From: Oscarella lobularis
Taxonomy: Eukaryota > Porifera > Homoscleromorpha > Homosclerophorida > Oscarellidae
NCBI RefSeq assembly: GCF_947507565.1
Contig: NC_089190.1
Coordinates: 806,001-870,000, forward strand
Direction: 5' to 3'
Length of the DNA stretch: 64,000 bases
In this document: positions 43,469 through 54,289 of the stretch, in pieces
How positions within the stretch are numbered: position 1 is the stretch's first letter
Layout: every line of letters starts with the position of its first letter
Notes under the pieces: model-generated
Database searches by the model: none
The model's input: the letters and a program-made list of their open reading frames with translations, nothing else
What the model was told of the DNA's origin: nothing
Position numbers and translations under genes: made by a program

Positions 43469-44421
43469 TTATCGCATTCTGTTTGTTTCCTCGCTCACAC
43501 CGACTAAGGAGCTTTTTGTCCGCCAGACTTTCGAGTATGCCTCTGAGAGAATGAAAAAACTATGCGGAAGGACGCCCTTCTTCGGGTCATAGGACGACGT
43601 CTGAACAAAACTGGTTTTGCTCCGCTTCCGTTCTTGGACAGCTGGAATGGTCGTGCCTTCGTTCTTTTCGTCGTGCGTCGTGCACTCTAAAAAGATTCCG
43701 CCTTCATGAAATACAAATCGGTCGTATGAAAAAGTATGAATTTCGTCGCCGCAACCTTCTCGTCCACGTTGCCAACTTTTCAAATCGCGAGTCCGTAATG
43801 ATTTTGAATTCTTCCAAAAAACAATGAAAAAGAACAAAAAGTACAACATAAACCTACTGATCGATATTTGCTTCGGTTAGACTTAGTTTCCCAGCCGCGC
43901 CGCCGTCTTCCATCGCCTCGCCTGCCATTCCCTTTTTCCATGCCTTAAGCCTCGCTCCCATCCTTTTCTGCACGTGCCCCACAATCCTCCTTCACGAATG
44001 TAAATCTAAGAGTGTCAATCGTTAATTATGTATTAATTTCTGTTTTTAAATTACGCTTACCTGAAGTTCTGAAACTCTTTTGGACGACTTTAAACCGAGT
44101 ATACCTAATAACAAAAAATCAGCGAAATTTCAAAAATTAGGGAGTCAGAAATTGTACCTATTTTTTATATGGATCGTCCAAAAATCATGTGAGCTCCCTC
44201 TTATTCCATGGCATTCGCCAACATCAAAAAAAATTGCCTACAACTCCCAGCGTGAGAGCATTTGCATGCATGATACGATTCGCTTTTTTGTCGACGCCGT
44301 TCTTCTCTTTTCGGTCGCACATTCGGCACTCCGTGCAAACAATTGTCATATCTATGACGCAATCGACGTCGAAGATTTTTGCCGCTTGAAGGCAAATAAG
44401 TGACAAATGACCACGCTTCAT
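43469..44421 (-). pseudogene. Transposon-associated gene fragments (VGHVQKRMG family)
   Basis: Minus-strand 44421-44224 reads HLSLICLQAAKIFDVDCVID with CTECRMC and HANALTLGVVGNFF. 44000-43855 reads IVGHVQKRMGARLKAWKKGM and GGAAGKLSLTEANIDQ. Together these match a Cys-rich, multi-copy invertebrate element family I know by that VGHVQKRMG block. 43849-43469 (SYDRFVFHEGGIFLECTTHD, SYDPKKGVLPHSFFILSEAY) follows downstream and may belong to it or be unrelated. Fragmentary. Confidence applies mainly to the 43855-44421 part. Confidence 0.4.
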
Positions 44422-44423
44422 CC

Positions 44424-44470
44424 TAGTCTCGATACCAGACCCTTCGCTCGGGGAGGAGGGTCTGGGTCTA
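44424..44470 (+). repeat. Hairpin terminus upstream of the second RecQ-like gene
   Basis: Starts tagtctcgataccagaccc and folds on agggtctgg, with a 12-bp loop. The tag.ctcg...ccag form matches the outer end of the 10.8-kb element's TIR (tagcctcgcggagccagg). It lies 93 bp before the RecQ-like ATG, with the gene reading inward. Confidence 0.65.
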
Positions 44471-44562
44471 CTTGTGTTTCGGGTCGTGTCCCGCGGCTCT
44501 CACTGCGGTACAATCAGAGAGCTTCCTCGAGGTCAGGTGATCTCGTAGCTAATTGACTTACT

Positions 44563-45909
44563 ATGTCGCGTTCGAGTGTCCGGGCTTTAGACGAAGTTGA
44601 GAGTGCTGTCTCGGCGTCCGCTCTCCAACTTGGCTGCCCTTCTCTTCATCCGGAGCAGTTCGCGGCTGCAGTTGCTGTCGTTCGCGGTTTCGACGTCTTT
44701 GTGTCTCTACCGACCGAATATGGCAAATCGCTTTGCCTTTTCTGCTTGCTGTGGGCATTTGACAGGCTGCGAGTGCATCAGCGACAATCTATAGTTGTAG
44801 TCGTCTCTCCACTTGTTGTCTTGATGGAGGATCAGATTCGACGCCTTTAGGGAAATGAGTCTCTAATGCCGTCGCCTCTGAGGCGCAGACAATGCTTCCA
44901 CTTTTGAAAATGTTTATTTTCAAATAATATTTGCTAGTCTCGATTCTCTTTTATCCACGCAAACGTGGAAGAGAATTCTTCTCGAAGAGACGTACAAATC
45001 CAACATTATGGCTGTTGTCGTAGACGAAGCCCACTGCGTGAAATTGTGGTACGAAATGAGCATATATTTTGCCAAGGCACAGCATTGACCCATTCTTTTC
45101 AGAGGTGACAGATTTCACACGGAATTTTCGAGGCTTGATGAAGTCAGAAGCCTTCTCTCGTCAGAGGTGCCAATTATGGCAATTACTGCCACAGCCACAC
45201 AAAGTAATAGGAAAAGAATAATGCATAGCTTATGTATGACAAATCCAACCGTCGTGACTGTCAATCCCATTAAAGATAATATTTTCTACTCGGTGATCAA
45301 CATTGAGACCATTGAAAAGAATTTATTTTTTACGCGAGGCACCTCCAGACAGCCACTGCCGACTTTGGACGGATGATCGTTTTCTGCTCGACCATTGCCG
45401 ACTGTTCGGAACTGTACCTCTACTTCCGGCGAAGATTATGATCATCGTTTCTCATACCTCGCTGTGTGCCGGATAAGAGCCAATTTCGAGTCGTCGAAGT
45501 ATTTCAGAGACTCGTCGACAATCAGAAAAATGCTGAGATCGTCACGTCGTTCACTAACAGAAAGTCACCTCTGAAGATTGTAATTGCAACTGTTGCTTTT
45601 GGCATGGGAATTGACTGCGACGATGTCAGAACTGTTCTTCACTATGGTGCGCCTGAAGACGTCGACACGTAAGTGCAAGAAACGGGGAGAGCTGGACGAG
45701 ATGGAAAGCCTTCTTGTGCTGTTATTCTGAAAACGAAATGTCAAAGAAATGTTCATGAAGACATGATACAATACGTCTCAGGGCCAGCCATCACTTGCAG
45801 GCGAAAGTATCTTCTCGATCATTACTACGGATTGAGGAAGGACTACGATGTTAGTGAAAGTAATTGCTGTGACTTGTGTGAGAGTGAAGACGTTCATGAT
45901 GTCATTTAA
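44563..45909 (+). pseudogene. Second RecQ-like DNA helicase
   Basis: Plus-strand order: MSRSSVRALDEVESA; motif 0 LHPEQFAAAVAVVRG; motif I LPTEYGKSLC (Glu-Tyr for Gly-x); Ia VVVVSPLVVLMEDQI; after a frame change FASLDSLLSTQTW and motif II VVVDEAHCVKLW; a 56-bp GT-AG intron; then RGDRFHTEFSRLDEV and III IMAITATATQ. The helicase-C half has MIVFCSTIADC, IVIATVAFGMGIDCDDV and motif VI QETGRAGRDGK, and the zinc site has CRRKYLL...CCDLC. A TAA replaces the usual Tyr codon just before VQETGRAG, and there are at least two frameshifts, so it is dead. It is diverged from the RecQ at 30302-32286 but has the same architecture and the same position inside a hairpin end. Confidence 0.8.
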
Positions 45910-48098
45910 TTAATCAATAAAACTATTATTGTTTTCTTCTAAGACAGTAGGATGGGCGATAAATGTGCGCATGTCATTGGTTGTATCTCCCCAGACAACC
46001 GCAAAGTCAGCATCCTTGATACGTCCATATAGTGACCAAAATTTCTCTTCGTGACAGTTGTGAATATTCCTCACAAGCAGAGAGCGTCATTGACGATTTC
46101 ACCCCATTGGCGAGAACGTTTTGTAGAATATGGAGCACCAACAAATAACCTAAAGTACTAATAAGCTGTCCCATACATTTTACATGTACCATAAAACAGA
46201 TTTTGTATGGACCATAAAACAGATTTTACTCTTTTAATAAGACACTGCCTTGATCTACAAGTGGGGCAAGAAGCGCAAAAACTTTCCTTGCTAGATGATT
46301 CATACACAGGTCATTGGTCTTTGCTAAATCTGCTAACGGATCGAAGTAATTCTGAGGCTCGCGGCAGAATGTCATTAGAATGTGATTTGCGATCCATTTC
46401 GGAGTGTCTGCCAACCATTTGAAAGGCGTACGCGTCGTATTTGGCAAACAAAAAAGAAGGTGGAAGACGCCATTTTGAATGAATCCTAAAGCGTGCGAGA
46501 CCACGTACCTATTGAAACTGAACAAGAGACAAAGATTGATCGATTTCGGATAATCGACGGTTCGGATATTCGGCGTTCGGATTACGGTCGAATGTGGCGA
46601 TAGCATTCTCAATAAAATAATGTCGCTACATATATTTCGGACGAAAATGTATCGGGACATCGTTATATCACTCCAGTAATTAAAACCACAAAGTTAAAGA
46701 GGCAAGAAAAGTTACTACGTAATATTTACAATAGCAAGTCAAAGGAAAATATTCCTTTATGTATGAAAGATAATGTGCTCGCAGAGACTTCGACCCGACC
46801 GAGTAAGACACTGAGGTTGAAGTGACGCTGAACTTCTGGAAGGCAGAGAAGCTGCGCCTGAGTGACAGATTTTTTAATCTCTTGCACGCGAGAGGAATGC
46901 TTATAGCAGTCGTGGAATTTCCTGTGTCAAAAGCGTACGTGGAGATGGGCAATCTTAGAGCCGAGAAGCCTAGAAGAAGCTGCTAAAACAGGCGATAGCG
47001 TCGCTGCCTTCCAGTCTTGCAATGTCGACGCTCAGATTGCATCTTATTGAGGAGAATGATGCTAACTGCAATTCTATACCGGCGATTAGTGGGAGATTTT
47101 CAACAATTTTTTTCCTTGAGCTACACTTTTGAAACCAAAGAAAACCGGAGCTGCCTTTGAAGAAATAGTTTTTAGTGACTTTCCCAAAACTGAAGCATAA
47201 CCCATAGCACAAAATAATACTTCGCTGATTAGATGAGCGTCTCGCATCCTTCAACCGTGGAAGGCATCTTCTGAAAATGAATAGATCTCATGTATCACTA
47301 GCGTAAGTTTTTTATCTTTGCTAGACAGGTACAGTGCACCCACGCATAAAGCGACCGTCTTTAGAGCGCGCTAGCGTCGGCGTCGTTAGTCCAGCGTCAT
47401 CGCCAATGACATTTGGAATCCTATATCCGGTGTTAACAACAATGTGCTAAATCATACCATGCGGAGACTCTCCAAAAGTTGTCTGCGAACCCAGGGGTAA
47501 AAAAAGTGAAACTGTAGTAACGTGACTTATCGCAATCAGAAAATAGAAAACGTTTCTAACCCTAAAGGTGGATATGAAGTTGATGGTAAAAAAGAAAAAC
47601 GTGAATAGGGAAAGATTTTATTAGTAACTTGTTTTCTTATCTTCGCTAACTCAGAAATACAAACGAGCAATGAATATTCAGCCAGTTGCGCCTTTTTCGT
47701 AATTCAGAGCAACTTCGATGACCGTATAAGACTGGTGCCGGTGACGTCAGCAGTGACGCAATAAAGAACATGGAAGGATAGACGTGCGCTAGGCTGGGGT
47801 TTGTAGGGCAATTTCGGGCAATGGAAAGAACTCTTGATTGAGAACTTTGAGCGAATCGACAATATGTTAATTTGCAAGTTTGCCCGTTCTGAGGCCGACA
47901 TCGACGGCAACGACAAGAACGAAGGTGGTATAGTGAAACAGAATCCTCTTAATGAACGACTTAGTTCATTCCCCTCGTTTTCCCAATGTCTACGTTAGCA
48001 CGTAAAGGCATCAAATGCAGTGCTAAAATACGAATAATTTTTCAATGCAAAAGTTGTTGGAAGTATTGATTTGACTCTGAAAGGAGCTGAATTGAAAA
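45910..48098. other. 2.2 kb with no clear gene
   Basis: If the second RecQ belongs to a larger element, its other genes and far terminus should be here, but I cannot find them. A plus-strand reading at about 46820-46983 (FWKAEKLRLSDRFFNLLHAR, then GMLIAVVEFP) looks coding but is unrecognised. A solo Tc1-like end is at 47330-47345. Confidence 0.35.
47330..47345 (+). mobile_element. Solo Tc1/mariner-like terminus, second copy
   Basis: Exact repeat of the 16-base word at 13995-14010, in the same orientation, with different downstream sequence after about 8 more shared bases. Confidence 0.4.
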
Positions 48099-48716
48099 TT
48101 AACTGATATTCTTTGAATGGAATTTTGAAGTCATGGCCGCGCTGACGTACGTTTTTAGTTCGCGCGCTACATATCCTACGCATTGCCAATCCTCTCCAAC
48201 ATTGAATTTAAAGCAGATTGCGTTGGAGTCAACGCTGTTGTCTTGCTCTCTTTCAAGTTTGACTGGAACTCGACTCCCTTTTGCAATAACTTCCCTTGCT
48301 TTCTCCAGAACTACTTGGCGAGAGTCGCGTTTTGTTTCCATGCATTTGAAAGCAACGGCAGATATTGTTTCGCTTTCAGCTTCCACAGCGACAAAGCCTA
48401 CACAAAAAACTGAGTAAATTAGATAAAACATTGCACGTTGTCATCTCTAAATTTGTTCAGTACTTTTTGGCCACACTATAGTGTCGCCATCTATAGTGTC
48501 GCCATCGTCCTCTTGTTCAAGTTCGCTCTCTAGCCGCTCGGGGTCATTACTTTCAACATCGAACACTTCGAGGTAATCCAAAGGGTCGTTTTCGTTCGTC
48601 TGCTCCCACTCCCAAATAACAGGCACCTCGTCAAAGATAAATAGTGGGCGTGGCGGAGCCCATACATAGTGTTCAATCGCCGACTTCTGAATAATTATGT
48701 ATCTATATATATGCAC
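48099..48716 (-). CDS. HIRAN-like domain protein, fragment
   Basis: Minus-strand 48431-48099 carries VPVKLEREQDNSVDSNAICF and WQCVGYVARELKTYVSAAM, which fits the HIRAN pattern (L-x-REPDNxxDxxAI, then GYV) found alone or on chromatin remodellers and helicases. 48716-48447 lies upstream in an acidic frame (VIWEWEQTNENDPLDYLEVF, ESELEQEDDGDTID). A short intron could join them (gttttttgtgtaggc near 48410), but I cannot fix it. Similar stand-alone proteins are repeated in cnidarian genomes, so this may be either host or element. Confidence 0.45.
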
Positions 48717-48860
48717 AATCTACTTCTTTACGACCAAACCTTAATTAATGTCGCAATGGGCTGTGGGGATAATTGTAGAAGGCAATCTTGTACTTGACGA
48801 AATTATGGCAGAGTTAATTAGGCAATTAATATTTTCGTCTTCCTCTTTCCCCTCCGGTGA

Positions 48861-50197
48861 CTATCGTCTTCCGCGACAACGGTGCAGGCCAACGTGGATG
48901 ACTGGAAAGGATGGAACGACGTAGTCGATCTCCTCGAAAATAGCGTGAAGAAGGGTTGGACGAGGGACGTAGTCAATTACTTCTGAGGATGTTCGAGATG
49001 TCATCACAATATCGTCAGTGGAGGCGAAACTAAAGCGAACAAGGAGGAGCACCAACTCATTCATGTGTTTTTCATAAAATTTTCTATTCAATGACACCAA
49101 CCCCAATGATCGGAAGCACACGGCGAGCCTGCACGAACGGTACAAAGGTGCCAAAATGGTACACGGTAAGGACTAGGATTGACGAGTTAGAAACCCGCTG
49201 TATCGAAAAGCAGTATTGACTATAGCATACCAAAAGTGGCTGAGCTGCCGTATACAGCCGAAGCGAGCAGAAAAAGAACAGTTCAGAATGGGCGTGGTTG
49301 AAACGCGCTCTAGTGCAAAACTTCCCTGGGGATCTCGAATACGAAAAAGCGGTTAGAAATAATTTTATAATAAACATCACACTTCGAGAGCAAGACGCAA
49401 ATATTGTAAATTTCAGACATACATGTACAATGTTGCTTTGAGCCGATAAATGGCAAAGTCGTCTTACAGTGAACTCTTCTCTTAGTCTCGTACGTCTGGC
49501 TGAACACAATCGTGGAAATCTCATTACTGAACCCGAACACGCGCTACTTTTTTTCTGAAACAATATGCATGCGCACTGCTGTTCACTTGTCTAAATTAAC
49601 CGATTGTGTAACAATCGTTTTTTGAACCCCGCTTTTTATGGTATTCCCTGATATAAAAGCGCATGCGCCTATAAGAGAAATAATAACTTTTCTAGTTTTG
49701 GTAAAGAGCTCTTTCAATTAAACCTATAAGCGCACTCGCTAAAATTTATTTTTTTAATTTGTTTTAATTATACAGAAAGCACTGCAACATCAAAAGAAAC
49801 AATTTTTAACTTTGAAAGTTTGTCTAATTTTCTTCAGACTTGCTCAAAGACTGTGAGCTATCTTTGCTTTCACTGCTCTCTTCGTCTGGTTCTTTTCCAT
49901 AAATTCCATCAATAATTTGCTTAAGGCAATGTTCTCTTTACTGGGACTGTTCTAAAAGGACTTGGTTGTGATCACGAGAAATTCAGTCAGGTTTTCCTAT
50001 CATTGTCATCTCTAGTAAACTCCTGTTAATGACGACTTGATGTTGATTTTTACTGTGATTTTGTCTAGACGGACACTGCTAGGTCCTTCTGCAATATGAC
50101 GATTGACCAGGCGAAAACGTTAACGTCAGAACTCCAGTCACAGTTGAATTATTCAGCACTACCCGAGGCTAGTGACTGCGCGGCATCGTCAAGTCAT
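48861..50197. other. Weak minus-strand ORFs, not recognised
   Basis: 48861-49154 and 49084-49563 overlap on the minus strand (ELVLLLVRFSFASTDDIVMT; VYHFGTFVPFVQARRVLPII). They could be a frameshifted pair but match nothing I know. 49564-50197 is AT-rich and empty. Confidence 0.3.
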
Positions 50198-50863
50198 TTA
50201 ATTAGTTTTCTTTTTAGGTGAAGTTTGAAAGCTCTGAACCGCTCTGGACGTCCAAATGTCGCTGGTGAGAGCCACATAATCGATTTTTGCCAGATCTGCT
50301 ACAAGCTTGTCGTATTTGTCAGAGTAAAGCTTGGTCAGCAAAGAGGCAGTTTTTTTGCGACTCGGAAGTTCATATTTGGAGTCGAGAAGGCTGAGGAGAG
50401 ATTGAAAACCTCTATCCTCTACTAAGGCAATCGGCTGCATATCGACACAGATCATTTTCACGACAGCATCGTCAATCTTTATTTTAGTCAATGATTGGGC
50501 ACTATAGCCCTTTGCGAACTGAAGGGTGCTGTGTTTTGAGGCGTCCTTTGCTTTCTTTTTCCTTGTATCGCCGTTTGCCTTCAGCAATTCTATTTCGTCG
50601 GACTGATCCTTGTGTTTCAACTTCAAATGCTACAATTGGAATATTTATGCCCCTAACCCCTTGCTTGGCCGACTTTGCCGTACCTTAAACAGGTTACTGG
50701 TGTTGCCAGAATGCTTCACACGAATTTTGCAGATGCTGCAGCTAGCGAGTTGATCATCGAGTTTGTCAAAGTATTTCCAAGACATGCTTCTGCTTCTTTT
50801 CAAAGGCGGCCTTGTCCCTTGGTCTAAGACAACGACTTCTGCTATTTCGGCGGTATCGTTCAT
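50198..50863 (-). pseudogene. ZBED-type hAT transposase, N-terminal half
   Basis: Exon 1 (50863-50684) has SMSWKYFDKLDDQLASCSIC...HSGNTSNLFK, and a 54-bp GT-AG intron joins it in phase to HLKLKHKDQS (exon 2, 50629-50198). Together these make a complete BED zinc finger (C-x2-C, H-x4-H). After a basic linker comes the hAT core start: IDDAVVKMICVDMQPIALVE, DRGFQSLLSLLD, SDKYDKLVADLAKIDYVALT and SDIWTS, which holds the first catalytic Asp. The reading collapses after RAVQSF; the rest of the transposase is absent. A repeated tatcgg/tttcgatac region at 51020-51115 beyond the 5' end is typical of hAT ends. Confidence 0.75.
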
Positions 50864-51195
50864 AACGAATCTTAAATCTGAGCACCAGTGCTGCGCGCCA
50901 GAGCAACAGTTATACTGAAGGGTCTGTGTACGGGTTCTCGCGCCTCGTGGACGTATGATGTAATACTTTAATTAAATTATTTACTCTTATTGGCAAGTTA
51001 TTGCGCATGCTTGCAAAGTATCGAAAGTCTGAAACTTTAGGTGGAGTTTCGATACGGGTTTCGATACTGCGCAGTATTGAAGAATCGAGTGCCAGGTATC
51101 GGTATCGGCCCATCGTTGCCGCAAAGAACCTACACGAAGCAGAGAGCCAGTCCCGACGCTTACCGCAGTTTCAATACGCACACTACCATTCCCTT

Positions 51196-51454
51196 TTCCA
51201 TTCCTTCGTCGTTGAGGCCTCCTTTCTCCTGTATCCGGGGTTGCCGCTAGCGGAATGGAAGAAAGTACGACCTCCTGCAACGTTACTGCGACAGAACGGG
51301 TCGACTTTCTGTGTGAGCGACAATTGAAGCGACGAAGACCCTTTGGAGACGATGTAAGACCGTTTCGCTTAGGGGTGGAACGGATATTTGCATTTCCCGC
51401 TAGCGGCAACCCCGGATACAGGAGAAAGGAGGCTTCAACGACGAAGGGATCGAA
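51196..51454. repeat. Inverted repeat with 60-bp arms
   Basis: Arms at 51196-51255 and 51394-51454 are about 93 percent complementary (core gctagcggcaaccccggata), with a 138-bp loop. No target duplication seen. Probably a short fold-back element. Confidence 0.85.
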
Positions 51455-51479
51455 AAGTATGGAACGCCAAAGGGGACAA

Positions 51480-51835
51480 AAGTATAAATAACGAAGCACA
51501 GATATATATATAAATAAAGTGTAATATATATAAAAATAATATACAGTATACATAAGGAAAACGTCTCATATATATTTAGTTGCCTACGTATATATATAAA
51601 AAAGTAAGCTATGCATACATAAAGTGTGAGAGACTCATATATATATAAAAGTCAATGGTCGTATATATATAAGAGACTCATATATTTAAAGTCAACGGTC
51701 GTATATATATAAAAGTCTGAGGGACTCATATATAATAAAAGTCAACGGTCGTATATATATAAAAGTCTGAGAGACTCATATATATAAAGTCAACGGTCGA
51801 ATATATATAAAAGTGCGAGGGACTCATATAAGAAG
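51480..51835. repeat. AT-rich minisatellite, about 50-bp units
   Basis: Four to five units from 51625 on, each with actcatatatatata, then agtcaacggtcgtatatata, then aaaagtctgag. The leader 51480-51620 is simpler ta-rich repeat. Confidence 0.85.
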
Positions 51836-53211
51836 TCTCTCTTTGCTTTTAGCAAAGCTTCTTTTTTAAAGAAGAGATAAGTCTTAAATTTGTAAAAAAA
51901 CAATTGTAGCAAATTTGTGGCAATTCCATTGAGACAATACGCGCTTTAGTGATAACACTAAGAATAATACCCTTCACCGAACATAGGACAATTTTTGCGT
52001 AAAAATTGAATTTTCCTATGGTTAATTTTTTTTAATTAACTGAAAAGTGGTTAAAGTTTAACATGACAAATGTTGCAAAGTTGTCTTCCGCATGCCTCCA
52101 GTTTGGGGCTAGGAAGCTACTCTGTTTGCAATAACGCCATTTTACCACCTTTTCATTTTAATTCTCTAAACTGGTCTAACTAATGCTTTAGAAATCGAAG
52201 TTGTCATTAGATGAAAGAGGAATAAATAAGCATCCTTTTCAGTTCTTTTACTGAAGTTGCTGATGCTTTTAACAGAAATTTCTACGTATAGTTCTAAAAC
52301 AAGGATTTTCTTAATGCTTTGCAAAAAATTAAAACTTTAAAAATTTCTGATTTTTGCCTTTAGTTAGGTTGGTTTCAATCTCAAAAATTTCGCAAGCAAT
52401 AAAACTAATGACGTGAAGAATGGAAAAAAGTTGCACGGAAACTTTCGTCTCAACGGCGTTGACGAATAGCTAGATCCCGGATTTACATCAATGTTGCGGC
52501 AACTATAATACCTTTGGCAATTAGCATGTATTTCTGTCAACTTGGTCGCTCCTGGATTCATGCATCTAAAAGTAAAAAATTGCGTACACAATTGAACATC
52601 AATCTCGACGGATTTGTACCGGTATTCTACCAATTTTGTTAAATAGATGTACGGTTTCGCATTGGAATTCGCAATGTTTTCCAATTGGGATAATATCACT
52701 GCCAAACACAATTTTAAAAATCGTCTAAGTCAATTTTAAAAATTGTATTGGACAATTTTAAATGGTCCAAGACAATTTTAAATATGCCCAAGATTATTTT
52801 AAAAATAGGCAAACTAGTTAATGTAGATTTAAATATAATATGAAAAGAGATAATAAATATATTAAAGACGAGAATTACAACGACATACGTTTTGATGCTG
52901 CTTCCATGTATTCTTCTTTAGAGAAATAAAAGTCAACGTTTAATTAAATAGGTATTTAGATTTTCTTCTTACGTCCTTTTAAACTTTCAATATGTGAAAC
53001 TTGAACGAAAATGATTAATCCAGCCTAAATAAAGGTGCTTAAACTTACTCTCTTTCTGAAGTTCCACTTCAGTAAGTTCCACTTGAGTTACTCTAGACAC
53101 GTGCACATTCATTGATGAGAGGCAGGAGATATTTCTACATTGCTCACCTTTCTGCTAGCTGAGTGTTGAGTGTCGCCAATTCCGCATTTCTGTCGCAGAC
53201 CATTTGTTCAG
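51836..53211. other. AT-rich, gene-poor
   Basis: A local repeat of caattttaaa words occupies 52715-52815. The minus ORF 52364-52711 is not recognised. gttccactt(c/g)agt is duplicated at 53061-53088. Confidence 0.4.
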
Positions 53212-53371
53212 GCCTTTATGGGCTTTTTTGTAAGTTTAGCTATTAAAATACCTAAGATCCCATTTCATATTTGACTATCTCAAGCTCATGTTGAAGCTCC
53301 ATGTGCTGGTTCAGTAATGTTAGCTGGAGTTTTATTAAAAATAGGGGGATATGGTTTTATAAGATTTTCCT
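53212..53371 (+). pseudogene. nad4: NUMT: mitochondrial nad4 fragment
   Basis: The plus strand reads about 53 codons of NADH dehydrogenase subunit 4: IKIPKIPFHI, then a TGA at the position of the family's Trp, then [18 protein letters not shown] and [13 protein letters not shown]. The TGA-for-Trp shows it came from a mitochondrial genome using that code. It fuses directly to an rRNA piece in the opposite orientation. It cannot be functional here. Confidence 0.9.
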
Positions 53372-53375
53372 GTTT

Positions 53376-53585
53376 CCAGTACCGCAGCTATGTTACGACT
53401 TACTCATCCTCGTCAAACTTCCGTGATATTAAGCAGGCTTCTATAAAATATTGACCTAAAACATTGTAGTTTATGCCCTAAATTTATAGGCCCTTTTAAC
53501 ACTTTGGGAGCATCCAACTGGGATGAGGTGACGGGCGATTTGTACGAACACTAGAGCCACATTCACCGGAACGCTATTACATACC
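53376..53585 (-). pseudogene. rns: NUMT: 3' end of mitochondrial small-subunit rRNA
   Basis: The plus strand carries gttacgactt (universal 3' end) at about 53391-53400 and gtgacgggcg.tttgtac at about 53528-53544, the complements of the conserved 1492 and 1392 regions of small-subunit rRNA, in the right order and near-right spacing. Orientation is opposite to the nad4 piece, so the insertion was rearranged or assembled from two fragments. Confidence 0.9.
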
Positions 53586-53590
53586 CTCGG

Positions 53591-54201
53591 TTATCTTAGG
53601 CTTCCCTCTATCTTTTGCTTGCTTCTTACGAGGTCGTGGTTCTTAGAAAAAATGTTTTTCATGAAGACGTAAGCGAGCTTGGCTAACAAACCCTCGTCAT
53701 TCAAATCTTCATCGCAACGAGCTGAATAGAAGCAGAGAAAGGAAAAATTAATGTTTAGGCTAATAAAAATACCGTGCTTACCGCCACGCACACGCCTGCC
53801 ACCAACTAGAGAATTAATAGTATGGGTAATCAAAATTATTGCGACTGTTTACCTCTGCCACGGTGGACGCCACCACCACCGCCACGAACCCCATCATCAC
53901 CAACGTCTAAAAAATAAAATTATTATATTGGGTAAATCATATTATGTAATGAAAATTATTGCGACTGTTTACCTCTGCCACGGTGGACGCCACCACCACC
54001 GCCACGAGCCCCATGCTCTAAAAAAAGCAAAGCATAGATAGGAAATTGAATTTTTTAAGTTAGAGTGAAAGTTTCACCATCACCAACGTCTAGAAAATAA
54101 AATTATTATATTAGGTAAATCATATTATGTAATCAAAATTATTGCGACTGTTTACCTCTGCCACGGTGGACGCCACCACCGCCGCCCACGAACCCCATAT
54201 T
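53591..54201 (-). CDS. Gene with tandemly duplicated glycine-rich mini-exons
   Basis: Minus-strand exons with GT-AG ends: 54201-54156 (46 bp), 54017-53973 (45 bp), 53906-53853 (54 bp), 53805-53782 (24 bp) and a terminal exon 53721-53591. The last four keep a constant phase and give ...HGARGGGGGVHRGR, VGDDGVRGGGGGVHRGR, VGGRRVRG and ARCDEDLNDEGLLAKLAYVF to a stop at the mitochondrial insertion. The 46-bp copy is one base out of phase. Exons and adjoining introns are repeated together (see repeat 53823-54215). RG/GG-rich segments are typical of RNA-binding proteins, but no RNA-binding domain is visible. Upstream exons are not located. Confidence 0.5.
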
Positions 54202-54215
54202 CTAAAAAAAGAAAT
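53823..54215. repeat. Imperfect tandem repeat covering exon plus intron
   Basis: Three copies of a unit including attattgcgactgtttacct and the gacgccacca-rich exon, at 53823, 53950 and 54130, spaced 120 and about 183 bp. The intervening attatatt.ggtaaatcat segment is also shared. Confidence 0.85.
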
Positions 54216-54289
54216 GAATAGATAGGAAATTGAATCACTCGGTTGTTGACTTCCACCCATATCCTTTCGATAATGTGATTCTACAGACA

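Noticed and set aside
47330-47345. A long interspersed repeat with 13995
   Set aside because: Identity extends only about 16-24 bp, so only a terminus-like word can be claimed.
53376-53585. A functional rRNA gene
   Set aside because: Only about 210 bp of the 3' end is present and it is fused to inverted nad4; it is a nuclear mitochondrial insertion.
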